From positions 348,948-412,947 of the forward strand of contig NZ_JAJAEL010000006.1 in assembly GCF_020447205.1 (NCBI RefSeq): a DNA stretch of 64,000 bases, in the 5' to 3' direction. The position numbers were made by a program, and so were the translations under genes. This DNA comes from Thalassolituus alkanivorans. GTDB lineage: Bacteria; Pseudomonadota; Gammaproteobacteria; Pseudomonadales; Oceanobacteraceae. Below the pieces are notes generated by a model. The model searched no databases, was not told the DNA's origin, and was given only the letters and a program-made list of their open reading frames with translations. This document shows, piece by piece, positions 1 to 7,512 of the stretch (positions within the stretch are counted from its first letter, which is position 1; every line of letters begins with the position of its first letter).

Positions 1-51
1 AATAATTGCTAACCCCTTGATTTCACTCACAGTGGAGCACAATGCTACACA

Positions 52-81
52 CTGCAACGGGTTCAAATCCCGCCATCACCA
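52..81 (+). other. tRNA 3'-end-like fragment (possible att remnant or edge of a tRNA/tmRNA)
   Basis: The segment has a T-loop (TTCAAAT at 62-68) flanked by CGGG and CCCG, then an acceptor-like strand CATCACC and an A, with a terminator hairpin immediately after. The outermost T-stem pair would be an A-C mismatch and no CCA is encoded at the expected place. The 60 bases upstream do not form anticodon or D arms. It could be the 3' end of a tmRNA-like gene beginning outside the window, or a tRNA fragment left by an integrated element. Confidence is low. Confidence 0.3.
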
Positions 82-87
82 TATTAA

Positions 88-123
88 AGGCCCCTGTCGC
101 ACTGCGTCAGGGGCTTTTTTATT
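88..123 (+). terminator. Rho-independent terminator
   Basis: GCCCCTG pairs with CAGGGGC around a short loop and is followed by TTTTTT. It would end transcription coming from the left edge (the tRNA-like element) before the chemotaxis receptor gene. Confidence 0.75.
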
Positions 124-194
124 TGCAAAACTGCCGGCTTTAAACGCATATCTGACGCCGTTGTCTACACTTAAAGCATCTTTCTGCTGAATGG

Positions 195-1493
195 ATGCTT
201 TTCGTTATGACAGTACAACGCAAGCTGGTAATTGCAGCTGCCCTGCCCGCTATCCTCACCATTATTCTGGTAATGAGCAAAGCCATTGCCGATATGCAGA
301 CACAGCGTGATTATCTTATCGAACAGACCGGTCTTTATCTGTCGAAACAGAATGGCGCCGTAGAGCAGCAGGATCTGCAGCGCTTTATGGCCGAGCAATG
401 GCAGGAGATTTTCAGCCAACAGGCCAGCATTGCCATTCCCGTTCTGACCGGTATGTCCATTGTGCTGATTATTTTTGCCCTGCTCACCGTGCGTCAAATC
501 ACCAATGGTTTTACCCATCTGACCGCCTCCGTTGAAACCCTGTCCAGACCGGAAACACCACTTTCTTACCGTGTTCCGCTACAGGATATGAATGAATTGC
601 GCCCTCTGGCCGTACGCCTGAACGATTTTATGCAGCGTGTTGATAATATGGTGGCGGGCATGGCCGAAGCTTCGCAGGCACTGAATCAAAGCTCTGCGGT
701 ACTCAATTCAAACTCCAGCGAAAATACCCATCATGCGCAGAATATGTCACGCATTATGGACAGCGTGTCCGGCGCCATGAGTGAACTTATTTCTGCGTCT
801 GCCGAAATTACCCGCAACGTTCATCAGGCCCATACTCAGGTATCTGAAGTCAACAGTACCGGCCGCGCACTCAGTAACGATATTAAAGCGCTGAATAATC
901 AGTTCGGAGAGCTGGGTAATATTATTAACAGCAGCTCTTCCGATGTCGCCGAGCTGAGCAATCAGGTCGACGGTATTTACGGCATCCTGCAGACCATCCG
1001 TGGCATTGCAGAACAAACCAATCTGCTGGCCCTTAACGCCGCCATCGAAGCGGCACGGGCCGGTGAACAGGGTCGCGGTTTTGCTGTGGTCGCCGACGAA
1101 GTGCGTAACCTGGCCAGCAAAACCCAGAGCAGTACCGGAGAAATCCAGGGGCTGATTGAAAACCTGAAACAAAGCGCCAGTCGTTCAATTGAGGCCATGA
1201 CCAACAGCACCGAGGCCAGCGCGTCCATGGCCGTATCCTTCGCCAAAGCCAACGAACAGATTCTGGGATTATTCGGCAGCCTGAACACCGTTAACGATCT
1301 GAACTCTGAAATTGCTGCCGCCAGTGAAGAGCAAAGCACCGTTATCAGTGGTATTAACCAACACCTGCAGGAAGCCAAAGAAATTGCGGTTTATACCCGC
1401 GAGGCCGCCCAATCGACCGGCAGTAAATCGTCGGAGCTGGCAAATATCGCCGACAAATTAAAAACCATGATTCAAAGCTTTCGTCTGAGCTGA
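195..1493 (+). CDS. Methyl-accepting chemotaxis protein with a short periplasmic loop
   Basis: This inner-membrane chemoreceptor would signal to CheA/CheW. It is 432 residues with two hydrophobic segments (about 8-28 and 84-103) bracketing a periplasmic loop of only about 55 residues, too small for a classical four-helix or Cache sensor. A HAMP-like region follows, and the C-terminal half is the cytoplasmic signalling domain with the near-invariant hairpin tip [16 protein letters not shown] and the flanking [15 protein letters not shown]. The ligand cannot be predicted. An in-frame ATG at 207 is an equally possible start. The gene stands alone, without che genes beside it. Confidence 0.93.
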   Translation: MLFVMTVQRKLVIAAALPAILTIILVMSKAIADMQTQRDYLIEQTGLYLSKQNGAVEQQDLQRFMAEQWQEIFSQQASIAIPVLTGMSIVLIIFALLTVRQITNGFTHLTASVETLSRPETPLSYRVPLQDMNELRPLAVRLNDFMQRVDNMVAGMAEASQALNQSSAVLNSNSSENTHHAQNMSRIMDSVSGAMSELISASAEITRNVHQAHTQVSEVNSTGRALSNDIKALNNQFGELGNIINSSSSDVAELSNQVDGIYGILQTIRGIAEQTNLLALNAAIEAARAGEQGRGFAVVADEVRNLASKTQSSTGEIQGLIENLKQSASRSIEAMTNSTEASASMAVSFAKANEQILGLFGSLNTVNDLNSEIAAASEEQSTVISGINQHLQEAKEIAVYTREAAQSTGSKSSELANIADKLKTMIQSFRLS

Positions 1494-1725
1494 AAATCCG
1501 GCATTAATGTACACAGGATCACCTGCGTGCATTAATGCCCGCCAATGCCGATCATCGGTTACTCAACGGAAATCCGCTCCCATACAGACACATCCTCCCG
1601 GTAAAAAGAACGCCGGGGACAGACGCCTGCTGATGTAATAAAATACGCGCTGTTATCGCTCACGGAATCCGGCAATAACATGAGGGATTAACATCAGGCA
1701 AGGGACTAAAAATCAGGAACTCACG

Positions 1726-2325
1726 ATGCGGGTTAATGATCACTCACCGCTGGCAGAATTGCTGCAGCAACATCACTTAAGCCATGGCTGCCCGGAATCG
1801 GCACAGGCGGTATGGCAGGCCTATGGCACAACCGCGGCGGTATTAATTACCGATATGAGCCGCTTCTCGGCCATTACCAAAGAAAAAGGCATTGTTTATT
1901 ACCTGACATTAATTCAGCGTATGCAGGATATCGTTGAAGCCGTTACCACACAGTTTAATGGTACGCTGATTAAATACGTGGCTGACGATGCCTTTGTATT
2001 ATTTGCCGACAGCGCTTCTGCCCTGAATGCATTGCGCGAAATCCGTCAGCGTCTGAAGCAGGATAATCAGCAATTTCCGCAGCATCACGATATTGAAATT
2101 GCCGCAGGTATTGCCTTTGGTGAGCTGCTTAATTTTCATGACCGCGAAATTTTCGGCGACCCGGTTAATGAAGCCAGCAAGCTGGGAGAAGACACCGCTG
2201 CTGCATGGGAAATTCTGCTGACCGAAGCGGCCTATCAGAACCTGCCGGCCGATATGCAGGTACACGAAAAAATGTGTGACCATGCCTTCGGCAAACTGAC
2301 GATCCGCACCTATTATATGAGCTGA
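1726..2325 (+). CDS. Class III adenylate/guanylate cyclase-like protein, possibly degenerate
   Basis: The protein has 199 residues, and residues 35-180 match a single class III nucleotidyl cyclase homology domain with no obvious sensor or membrane segment. Metal-binding positions look present: D43 in ITDMSRF and D87 in KYVADDAF. The usual Gly before the second Asp is Ala. In the block normally reading N-x3-R the sequence is NEASK (GDPVNEASKLGE), so the transition-state Arg is replaced by Lys. It may be a weak or inactive cyclase, or a nucleotide-binding regulator. Such cyclase folds act as homodimers. It is monocistronic, with a shared terminator downstream. Confidence 0.75.
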   Translation: MRVNDHSPLAELLQQHHLSHGCPESAQAVWQAYGTTAAVLITDMSRFSAITKEKGIVYYLTLIQRMQDIVEAVTTQFNGTLIKYVADDAFVLFADSASALNALREIRQRLKQDNQQFPQHHDIEIAAGIAFGELLNFHDREIFGDPVNEASKLGEDTAAAWEILLTEAAYQNLPADMQVHEKMCDHAFGKLTIRTYYMS

Positions 2326-2354
2326 AAAACAACACCCGTCCTTTTCAGACAGAC

Positions 2355-2387
2355 ATAAAAAAAGCTGCCGGAGCAGCTTTTTTTATG
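2355..2387. terminator. Bidirectional terminator between convergent genes
   Basis: AAAAAAAGCTGC and GCAGCTTTTTTT form a hairpin with A/T tracts on both sides. It lies between the cyclase-like gene (+) and efp (-), so it can serve both. Confidence 0.85.
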
Positions 2388-2402
2388 CACGCAAAAAACC
2401 AA

Positions 2403-2969
2403 TCAGTTTTTTGCACGGCCTTTGAATTCACCGGTACGGGTATCGATTTCGATGGCATCACCGATTTCAACGAACGCAGCAACCTGCAGTTCATAACCGT
2501 TTTCCAGAGTGGCCATTTTCATCACTTTACCGGAGGTATCACCACGAACCGCAGGCTCGGTGTAAGACACGGTACGGACGATGGTGGTAGGCAGTTCGAT
2601 GCTGATGGCTTTGCCTTCGTAGAAAACCGCTTCACATACGTCGGTCATACCGTCGGTCATGAAGTTCAGGGTGTCACCCAGGTTTTCTTTTTCCACTTCG
2701 ATCTGGTTGTACTCTTCATCCATAAACACGTACAGCGGATCTGCGAAGTAAGAGTAGGTTACCTGGCTGCGTTCCAGAATGATGGGTTCCAGCTTGTCAT
2801 CAGCCTTGAAAACCGGCTCCTGCGACGCACCGGTCAGCAGGTTCTTCAGTTTCATTTTTACAACAGCGGCGTTACGGCCGGATTTGTTGAATTCAGCTTT
2901 CAGGACAACCCATGCCTGACCGTTCAGGCTCAGTACCTGACCGGCACGAAATTCGTTAGCAGTTTTCAT
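2403..2969 (-). CDS. efp: Elongation factor P, arginine (rhamnosylated) type
   Basis: EF-P relieves ribosome stalling at consecutive prolines by binding between the P and E sites. The 188 residues align over the whole length (KOW-like N-terminal domain, then two OB domains; the end [13 protein letters not shown] is typical). The loop that carries the modified residue reads KSGRNAAV, placing Arg at position 32 where the E. coli-type protein has Lys. Arg32 EF-Ps are activated by EarP, which adds rhamnose, rather than by EpmA/B. The earP gene lies directly upstream in the same orientation (39-bp gap), so the pair forms an operon. Confidence 0.97.
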   Translation of the reverse strand: MKTANEFRAGQVLSLNGQAWVVLKAEFNKSGRNAAVVKMKLKNLLTGASQEPVFKADDKLEPIILERSQVTYSYFADPLYVFMDEEYNQIEVEKENLGDTLNFMTDGMTDVCEAVFYEGKAISIELPTTIVRTVSYTEPAVRGDTSGKVMKMATLENGYELQVAAFVEIGDAIEIDTRTGEFKGRAKN

Positions 2970-3008
2970 AGAGAATTACCGGATATCAGTCGTTAAAAAT
3001 GCGCTGCA

Positions 3009-4205
3009 CTATACCCGATCCGTGGCGTAATGCACGAGATTTGATGCAAGGTCGCCAAGCGCCTGTAGCTGCTGTTGCCAGGCAACAGCATGGGTCTGCC
3101 ATGCTGGCAGCTGTTGCAGCAGCCCGTGCCAGTGTTCATGCGCCTCAGCGCCTGCTGCCAGCGCACTATCCGGTGCCTGATTCCAGTGCCGGAATGCCCC
3201 CACCAGATGCTCCGCCAGCATGCGGTCTGACAGGTTATTGCGGTCACAATACAGGCCAAGAAAAGCCTCCAGTTTATCCAGATGCGCATCCTCTTCCTGG
3301 CGGTAGATATGCCACAACATAGGCTTGCCCAGCATCTGCGCACGGACAAAGGATTCCTCTCCGCGCACAAGATTCAGATCACACATGGCCAGCAGCTGGT
3401 CGTATTGTGGCTGTGACATAAATGGCAGCAGCGAAATACTCAGTCTGCCGCGCTGATAGGTGTGCCCGGCCTGCGTCGTTTCACCCAGCCAGTCATCCAG
3501 CCCCGCCGATACCCGTCCTGCCGGAACCAGCAGGTGTACTGTCTGCGGCCAGGCCTGCAGCGCATCCAGCAAACCGGCCAGGGCCGGATTTTCGTAGGCA
3601 AACAAGCTGATCTGCAGCGCACAATCTGCCAGAGCCGGAGCCAAACCAAAGCTGCTCAGAAAAGCCTGACGTGCCGCACCTTCGGCCATCTGGTGTGGCA
3701 ATAGTGCCAGTTCCGGTTCGCACAACAGGCCGCCGGTCCCCTGAACAAAACCGGGAAAGAAGAAGGTTTTGCTCAGCCCGTGCACCGGCGACTGACTGAG
3801 GTGAAAACCGGGAACCCAGTCTTCGGCGCTCAGGTATTCCAGATTAATCCAGCAGGCCGTGCGCTCACGCTGCTGCATGGCTGCGATATAGCTTTGCGGC
3901 AACTCACAGGCAAAGGCTTCAATCACCACATCACCGGTCTGCTGCGGGCTGAGCAGTGGAAAATCTTCAGCCCAGTGCCGGATCACAATCCCCTGCTGTT
4001 GCTGCTCTGCCAGAGAGTAATCCAGCGCCGGGCATAACGCGCGGAAACTGCTCAGGTCATCCACCCAGAGCGTTACCTGCTGACCATGTTGCTGGTGCAG
4101 TTGCCGCGCCAGACGCCAGCACACGCCAATATCGCCAAAGTTATCGATCACCCGGCAGAACAGGTGCCAGTGGCGTTGTGAAGTCGGGTCGGGCATCAGG
4201 CTCAT
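3009..4205 (-). CDS. earP: EF-P arginine rhamnosyltransferase EarP (former DUF2331)
   Basis: EarP transfers rhamnose from dTDP-L-rhamnose to Arg32 of EF-P in the cytoplasm. The N-terminus HLFCRVIDNFGDIGVCWRLA is diagnostic of the family and carries the two Asp (D21 and D25 here) matching the essential pair D13/D17 of the Pseudomonas enzyme. The RGEESFVRAQ block near the C-terminus carries the conserved Glu of the donor site. The open frame extends to 4328, but the first 41 residues are unlike the family, so the ATG at 4205 (or 4196) is preferred, giving 398 residues. It is cotranscribed with efp. Confidence 0.95.
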   Translation of the reverse strand: MSLMPDPTSQRHWHLFCRVIDNFGDIGVCWRLARQLHQQHGQQVTLWVDDLSSFRALCPALDYSLAEQQQQGIVIRHWAEDFPLLSPQQTGDVVIEAFACELPQSYIAAMQQRERTACWINLEYLSAEDWVPGFHLSQSPVHGLSKTFFFPGFVQGTGGLLCEPELALLPHQMAEGAARQAFLSSFGLAPALADCALQISLFAYENPALAGLLDALQAWPQTVHLLVPAGRVSAGLDDWLGETTQAGHTYQRGRLSISLLPFMSQPQYDQLLAMCDLNLVRGEESFVRAQMLGKPMLWHIYRQEEDAHLDKLEAFLGLYCDRNNLSDRMLAEHLVGAFRHWNQAPDSALAAGAEAHEHWHGLLQQLPAWQTHAVAWQQQLQALGDLASNLVHYATDRV

Positions 4206-4375
4206 GCAAGGGTATCCGGCAGGAAAAAGGCCAGCATCATAGAAGGCCACACAGGGCGAGGAAAGTCCGTAAGTACAGACGGTGGCGATTGACGGATTAA
4301 AGTCATGCTCAGTTATGAGTCCGGACACATATTTCTGCTAATCTTCTGATACATTGGCTAACAAATAACCAATAT

Positions 4376-5149
4376 ATGAATACTGTTTTGCATCTGGGCC
4401 TGCTCATACTGAGCTGCCTGACACTGAGCACTACTGCAGAACCGCTGGCAGGCAATCAGGCGTTCGCGCCGGTATCGGCAAATGCAGCACCAGACACCCT
4501 GCTGATCGGCGTAGAAACCACCGACTACGCTCCCTATTACCATATGCAGGATGAGCGCTACAGCGGCATGGCGCGTGATCTGCTGGATGCTTTTCTCGCC
4601 GATGCGCACCTGTTAGCCGACTATCACCCGTTACCGGTGCCACGCCTGTTTCTGCAGTTCACTCATAACCAGCTCGACTTCAAATTTCCCGATAATCCAC
4701 AGTGGTCAGAAAACCTGAAAGCCGGCCTCACCATTCACTACAGTCAGCCGGTATTCCAGGTCAGTGAAGCCGTAATGATACTCAACGATCATCAGGGACC
4801 CGTGCGCAATGTCGGCACTATTATGGGATTTACCACGCCGGGCATCAGCTCTGCCCTGAGTCGCGGAGATATCGCCCTGACCGAAGTCACGGGTATGGAA
4901 CAGCTGCTGAAAATGCTCGACTCCGGTCGCATCGACGGTATCTACTTCAACGTCCGGGTAGCACAGGAAGCGGCCGCCAGGCGTACACAACCGCTGCAAC
5001 TGACCATGCTGAAAGACATTGCCCCCTACCGTTATGCTTACCACCTTTCCAGTATCCGTCATCCCCGCCTGATTGAACGCTTCGACCGCTTTATGCGTGA
5101 GAACCCGGAAGTGATCCGTGCTATCCGCCAGAGTTATGATCTGCCCTGA
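4376..5149 (+). CDS. Periplasmic solute-binding protein-like (family 3) protein
   Basis: The 257-residue protein has an N-terminal signal peptide (hydrophobic stretch about 5-20, cleavage near TTAEP). The rest resembles a type II periplasmic binding domain: LLIGVETTDYAPYY at the first strand, YSGMARDLLDAFL, and a second lobe with GFTTPGISSAL and the segment LLKMLDSGRIDGIYFN. No ABC permease or ATPase lies nearby, so it may be an orphan binding protein or a sensor component rather than a transporter subunit. The ligand is unknown, though amino-acid-like is the family default. Its 3' end overlaps the convergent STAS-like gene by 16 bp. Confidence 0.75.
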   Translation: MNTVLHLGLLILSCLTLSTTAEPLAGNQAFAPVSANAAPDTLLIGVETTDYAPYYHMQDERYSGMARDLLDAFLADAHLLADYHPLPVPRLFLQFTHNQLDFKFPDNPQWSENLKAGLTIHYSQPVFQVSEAVMILNDHQGPVRNVGTIMGFTTPGISSALSRGDIALTEVTGMEQLLKMLDSGRIDGIYFNVRVAQEAAARRTQPLQLTMLKDIAPYRYAYHLSSIRHPRLIERFDRFMRENPEVIRAIRQSYDLP

Positions 5150-5589
5150 TGGCTGTCGGCTCCTAGCAGTGGGTCCAGTTCATCATTCAGTTCAAACCCT
5201 TCTTCTTTCAGCCAGGCCAGAGCCACATCAACACTGCTGAACGCCCGGCGCTGAAAACCTTGCTCAGAGCCGGTGACCAAATCCTCAAGCTGCAGTTTTT
5301 TCAGTAGCGATGGTTGGTACACATGGGCTGCGCGCCGCAGACCATTATCAATACACCAGTGCACCAGCGCCTCAATCACCGGCCTCATTTCCGGCACGCC
5401 TAACTGCCAGTCATCGAGTAAAACCATATGTCCCCAGGGCGCAGAGGCCAGCCCGGCGGCATGTTCGCGGAAGTGACGGTCAAAGGCTCTGGCCGCTTCT
5501 TCATTCCAGCTGCCGGACAAACGGGCAACCAGAATATTACCGTTGGTACTGAGTACAAATTCGCCATGCTGAATACGTGTGTTGAGCAT
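5134..5589 (-). CDS. STAS/SpoIIAA-like small protein of unknown function
   Basis: The likely product has 151 residues from the ATG at 5589, preceded by a G-rich ribosome site; the frame runs to 5658 but those residues look non-coding. The pattern (a strand NGNILVARLSGSWNEEAARAF, then HMVLLDDWQLG, then VEALVHW and RRAAHVYQPSLLKKL) resembles STAS-like proteins found beside signalling or light-response genes. No catalytic residues are evident. It diverges from the photolyase operon and its upstream region contains the LitR-like box, so it could share that control. Confidence 0.55.
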   Translation of the reverse strand: MLNTRIQHGEFVLSTNGNILVARLSGSWNEEAARAFDRHFREHAAGLASAPWGHMVLLDDWQLGVPEMRPVIEALVHWCIDNGLRRAAHVYQPSLLKKLQLEDLVTGSEQGFQRRAFSSVDVALAWLKEEGFELNDELDPLLGADSHQGRS

Positions 5590-5705
5590 ATAACCCCCCG
5601 ATATGCCGCTGCCCGATAAGCATAGCTGAGCCGCTGCAGCGCCCCTGATGGCCAACAAAAAATAACCTGCAGCGGATGAGTCTCCACTGGCAATACGAAC
5701 AAAAA

Positions 5706-5743
5706 GCTATACACTAATTGTACACAAACAGATTTTTGTATAA
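5706..5743 (+). promoter_or_regulatory. Candidate LitR/PplR-type operator before the photolyase operon
   Basis: TGTACA at 5719-5724 and TGTATA at 5737-5742 are separated by exactly 12 bases. This matches the box T[GA]TACA-N12-TGTA[CT]A that I recall for Pseudomonas LitR (PplR) proteins. A TATACA at 5708-5713 just upstream could be the -10. The box ends four bases before the start codon, and no Shine-Dalgarno is visible, so bound repressor would block initiation and the message could be leaderless or nearly so. Confidence 0.55.
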
Positions 5744-5746
5744 CTA

Positions 5747-7309
5747 ATGAAATATCTGGGTCTTATCCTCGCCGATCAGCTGAGCTCATCACTGGCCAGT
5801 CTGCGCGCACTGAATCCGCAGCGGGACGTGCTGTTAATGGCCGAGGTCGCTGAAGAAGCCACCTACGTTGCCCACCATGTGCAGAAAATTGCCCTGCTGT
5901 TCTCGGCTATGCGCCATTTTGCCGAGGAGCTGCGCCGTGCCGGCTGGACCGTAATCTACCGTCCGCTGGATGCACCGGATAATGACCACAGCCTGCTCGA
6001 TGTCGTTCGCCGAACCCTGCAGGAACAGCAATGCAGTGGCCTGATGCTGACACGCTGCGGAGAATATCGCCTGCAAACAGCGATGGATAATCAGTGGTCA
6101 GCAACACTTAGCGTCCCGGTAAGCGTATTTGAAGACGACCGTTTTATCTGCCCGCCCGCCGACTTCGCGCACTGGGCTGCCGGCCGCAAACAGCTGCGTA
6201 TGGAATACTTTTACCGCGATATGCGGCGCAAAACCGGCCTGCTGATGGAGGGCGACAAGCCCGTCGGCGGGCAATGGAATTTCGATGCCGACAACCGTGC
6301 AGCCTATAAGGGCGAAGTACCGGTACCGGCGCCGCTCAGCTTCAGCCGCGATGCCATCGATAACGACGTACTGCAACTGGTAAGCACCCGCTTCTCCGGG
6401 CCAGACAACCGCCACCCCGGCAAGCTTCAGCCCTTCCGCTGGGCGACAACACGTGAGCAGGCACTTACTGCGCTGCAGCACTTTATTCAGCACCGCCTGG
6501 CGCACTTCGGCCGTTATCAGGATGCTATGGTCAGCCACAACAGCCTGGGCGAACGCGCCGACTTTATGTTTCACAGCCTGCTGTCGCCCTACCTCAACTG
6601 CGGCCTGCTGACCCCGCTGGAAGTGTGCAAAGCCGCCGAAGCCGCTTATTACCATGGTCAGGCGCCGCTGGCGGCGGTGGAAGGCTTTATCCGCCAGATC
6701 ATCGGCTGGCGCGAATACGTGCGCGGTATTTACTGGGCCTTTATGCCGGAGTACGCCGGGCGTAACAGCCAGCACAACGAGCGTGCGCTGCCCTGGTTTT
6801 ACTGGACTGGAAAAACGCAGATGCACTGCATGAGTGAGTGCTTCCGCACCACCTTAGCCAACGCCTACGCGCACCATATTCAGCGCTTAATGGTGACAGG
6901 GAATTTCGCCCTGCTCGCCGGAATCCGCCCGCAGGAGATTTGCGACTGGTATCTGGCCGTGTACGCCGACGCCTACGACTGGGTGGAATTACCCAATACG
7001 CTGGGCATGATGATGCACGCCGACGGTGGCCTTTTGGGCAGCAAACCCTACTGCGCCTCCGGCAGTTACATTGCCCGCCAGTCAGACTACTGCGGCCATT
7101 GTCGCTACAACGTGAAAACCGCCGAGCAGCCCGACAGCTGCCCGTTCAACAGCCTGTACTGGCACTTTTTAATCCGCCACCGCGACAGCTTCGCACGTAA
7201 TCCGCGCATGGCCATGATGTACCGCAGCTACGACCGCATGGCGCCGGCTAAACAGCAGGCGATTCTGGCCCGGGCGGAGCACTGTCTGATCCATCTGGAG
7301 ACTCTGTAA
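5747..7309 (+). CDS. Iron-sulfur bacterial cryptochrome/(6-4) photolyase (PhrB/FeS-BCP family)
   Basis: This is predicted to repair UV (6-4) photoproducts using FAD, a lumazine-type antenna and a 4Fe-4S cluster. It has 520 residues and opens with GLILADQLSSSL, typical of this deoxyribodipyrimidine photolyase-related family. Four cysteines, C361, C449, C452 and C465, have spacings of 88, 3 and 13, the same as the cluster ligands C350/C438/C441/C454 of Agrobacterium PhrB. It is first in an operon with DUF2256 (2 bp gap) and cryptochrome DASH, downstream of a LitR-like box. The start lacks a clear ribosome site but fits the family N-terminus. Confidence 0.93.
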   Translation: MKYLGLILADQLSSSLASLRALNPQRDVLLMAEVAEEATYVAHHVQKIALLFSAMRHFAEELRRAGWTVIYRPLDAPDNDHSLLDVVRRTLQEQQCSGLMLTRCGEYRLQTAMDNQWSATLSVPVSVFEDDRFICPPADFAHWAAGRKQLRMEYFYRDMRRKTGLLMEGDKPVGGQWNFDADNRAAYKGEVPVPAPLSFSRDAIDNDVLQLVSTRFSGPDNRHPGKLQPFRWATTREQALTALQHFIQHRLAHFGRYQDAMVSHNSLGERADFMFHSLLSPYLNCGLLTPLEVCKAAEAAYYHGQAPLAAVEGFIRQIIGWREYVRGIYWAFMPEYAGRNSQHNERALPWFYWTGKTQMHCMSECFRTTLANAYAHHIQRLMVTGNFALLAGIRPQEICDWYLAVYADAYDWVELPNTLGMMMHADGGLLGSKPYCASGSYIARQSDYCGHCRYNVKTAEQPDSCPFNSLYWHFLIRHRDSFARNPRMAMMYRSYDRMAPAKQQAILARAEHCLIHLETL

Positions 7310-7311
7310 CC

Positions 7312-7512
7312 ATGGGCCTGCTGAGTGGTTTCCGTAATCCCCATAACCTGCTGGTCAAAACCTGTGCGCACTGTGGCCGGCCGTTCTGCTGGCGGCGTAA
7401 ATGGGCGCGCAGCTGGGACGACGTGAAGTACTGCAGCAAAGGTTGCAAACACAGGGCACAAAAAACACCGGCCAATATATGCGCCGCCGCGTCCGTGGAG
7501 GATGAATTCTGA
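7312..7512 (+). CDS. DUF2256 small zinc-ribbon-like protein
   Basis: This 66-residue basic protein has two Cys pairs, CAHCGRPF and YCSKGCKHR, that look like a small zinc-binding knuckle, with the conserved KWARSWDDVKYCS core of DUF2256. The family has no established function but is repeatedly found beside cryptochrome/photolyase genes. Its stop codon overlaps the next start (TGATG), implying translational coupling to the cryptochrome. Confidence 0.88.
   Translation: MGLLSGFRNPHNLLVKTCAHCGRPFCWRRKWARSWDDVKYCSKGCKHRAQKTPANICAAASVEDEF

Noticed and set aside
1501-1538. GCATTAATG direct repeat with an internal TGTACA
   Set aside because: Two short copies only, no facing TGTAYA at 12 bp and no light-related gene nearby; probably chance.
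2385-2996. 203-codon open frame on the + strand across efp
   Set aside because: It is antisense to efp, whose product is clearly recognised; its translation resembles no protein and has no ribosome site.
6098-6826. 242-codon open frame on the - strand inside the photolyase
   Set aside because: It is a shadow of the high-GC photolyase gene; the opposite strand encodes conserved domains.
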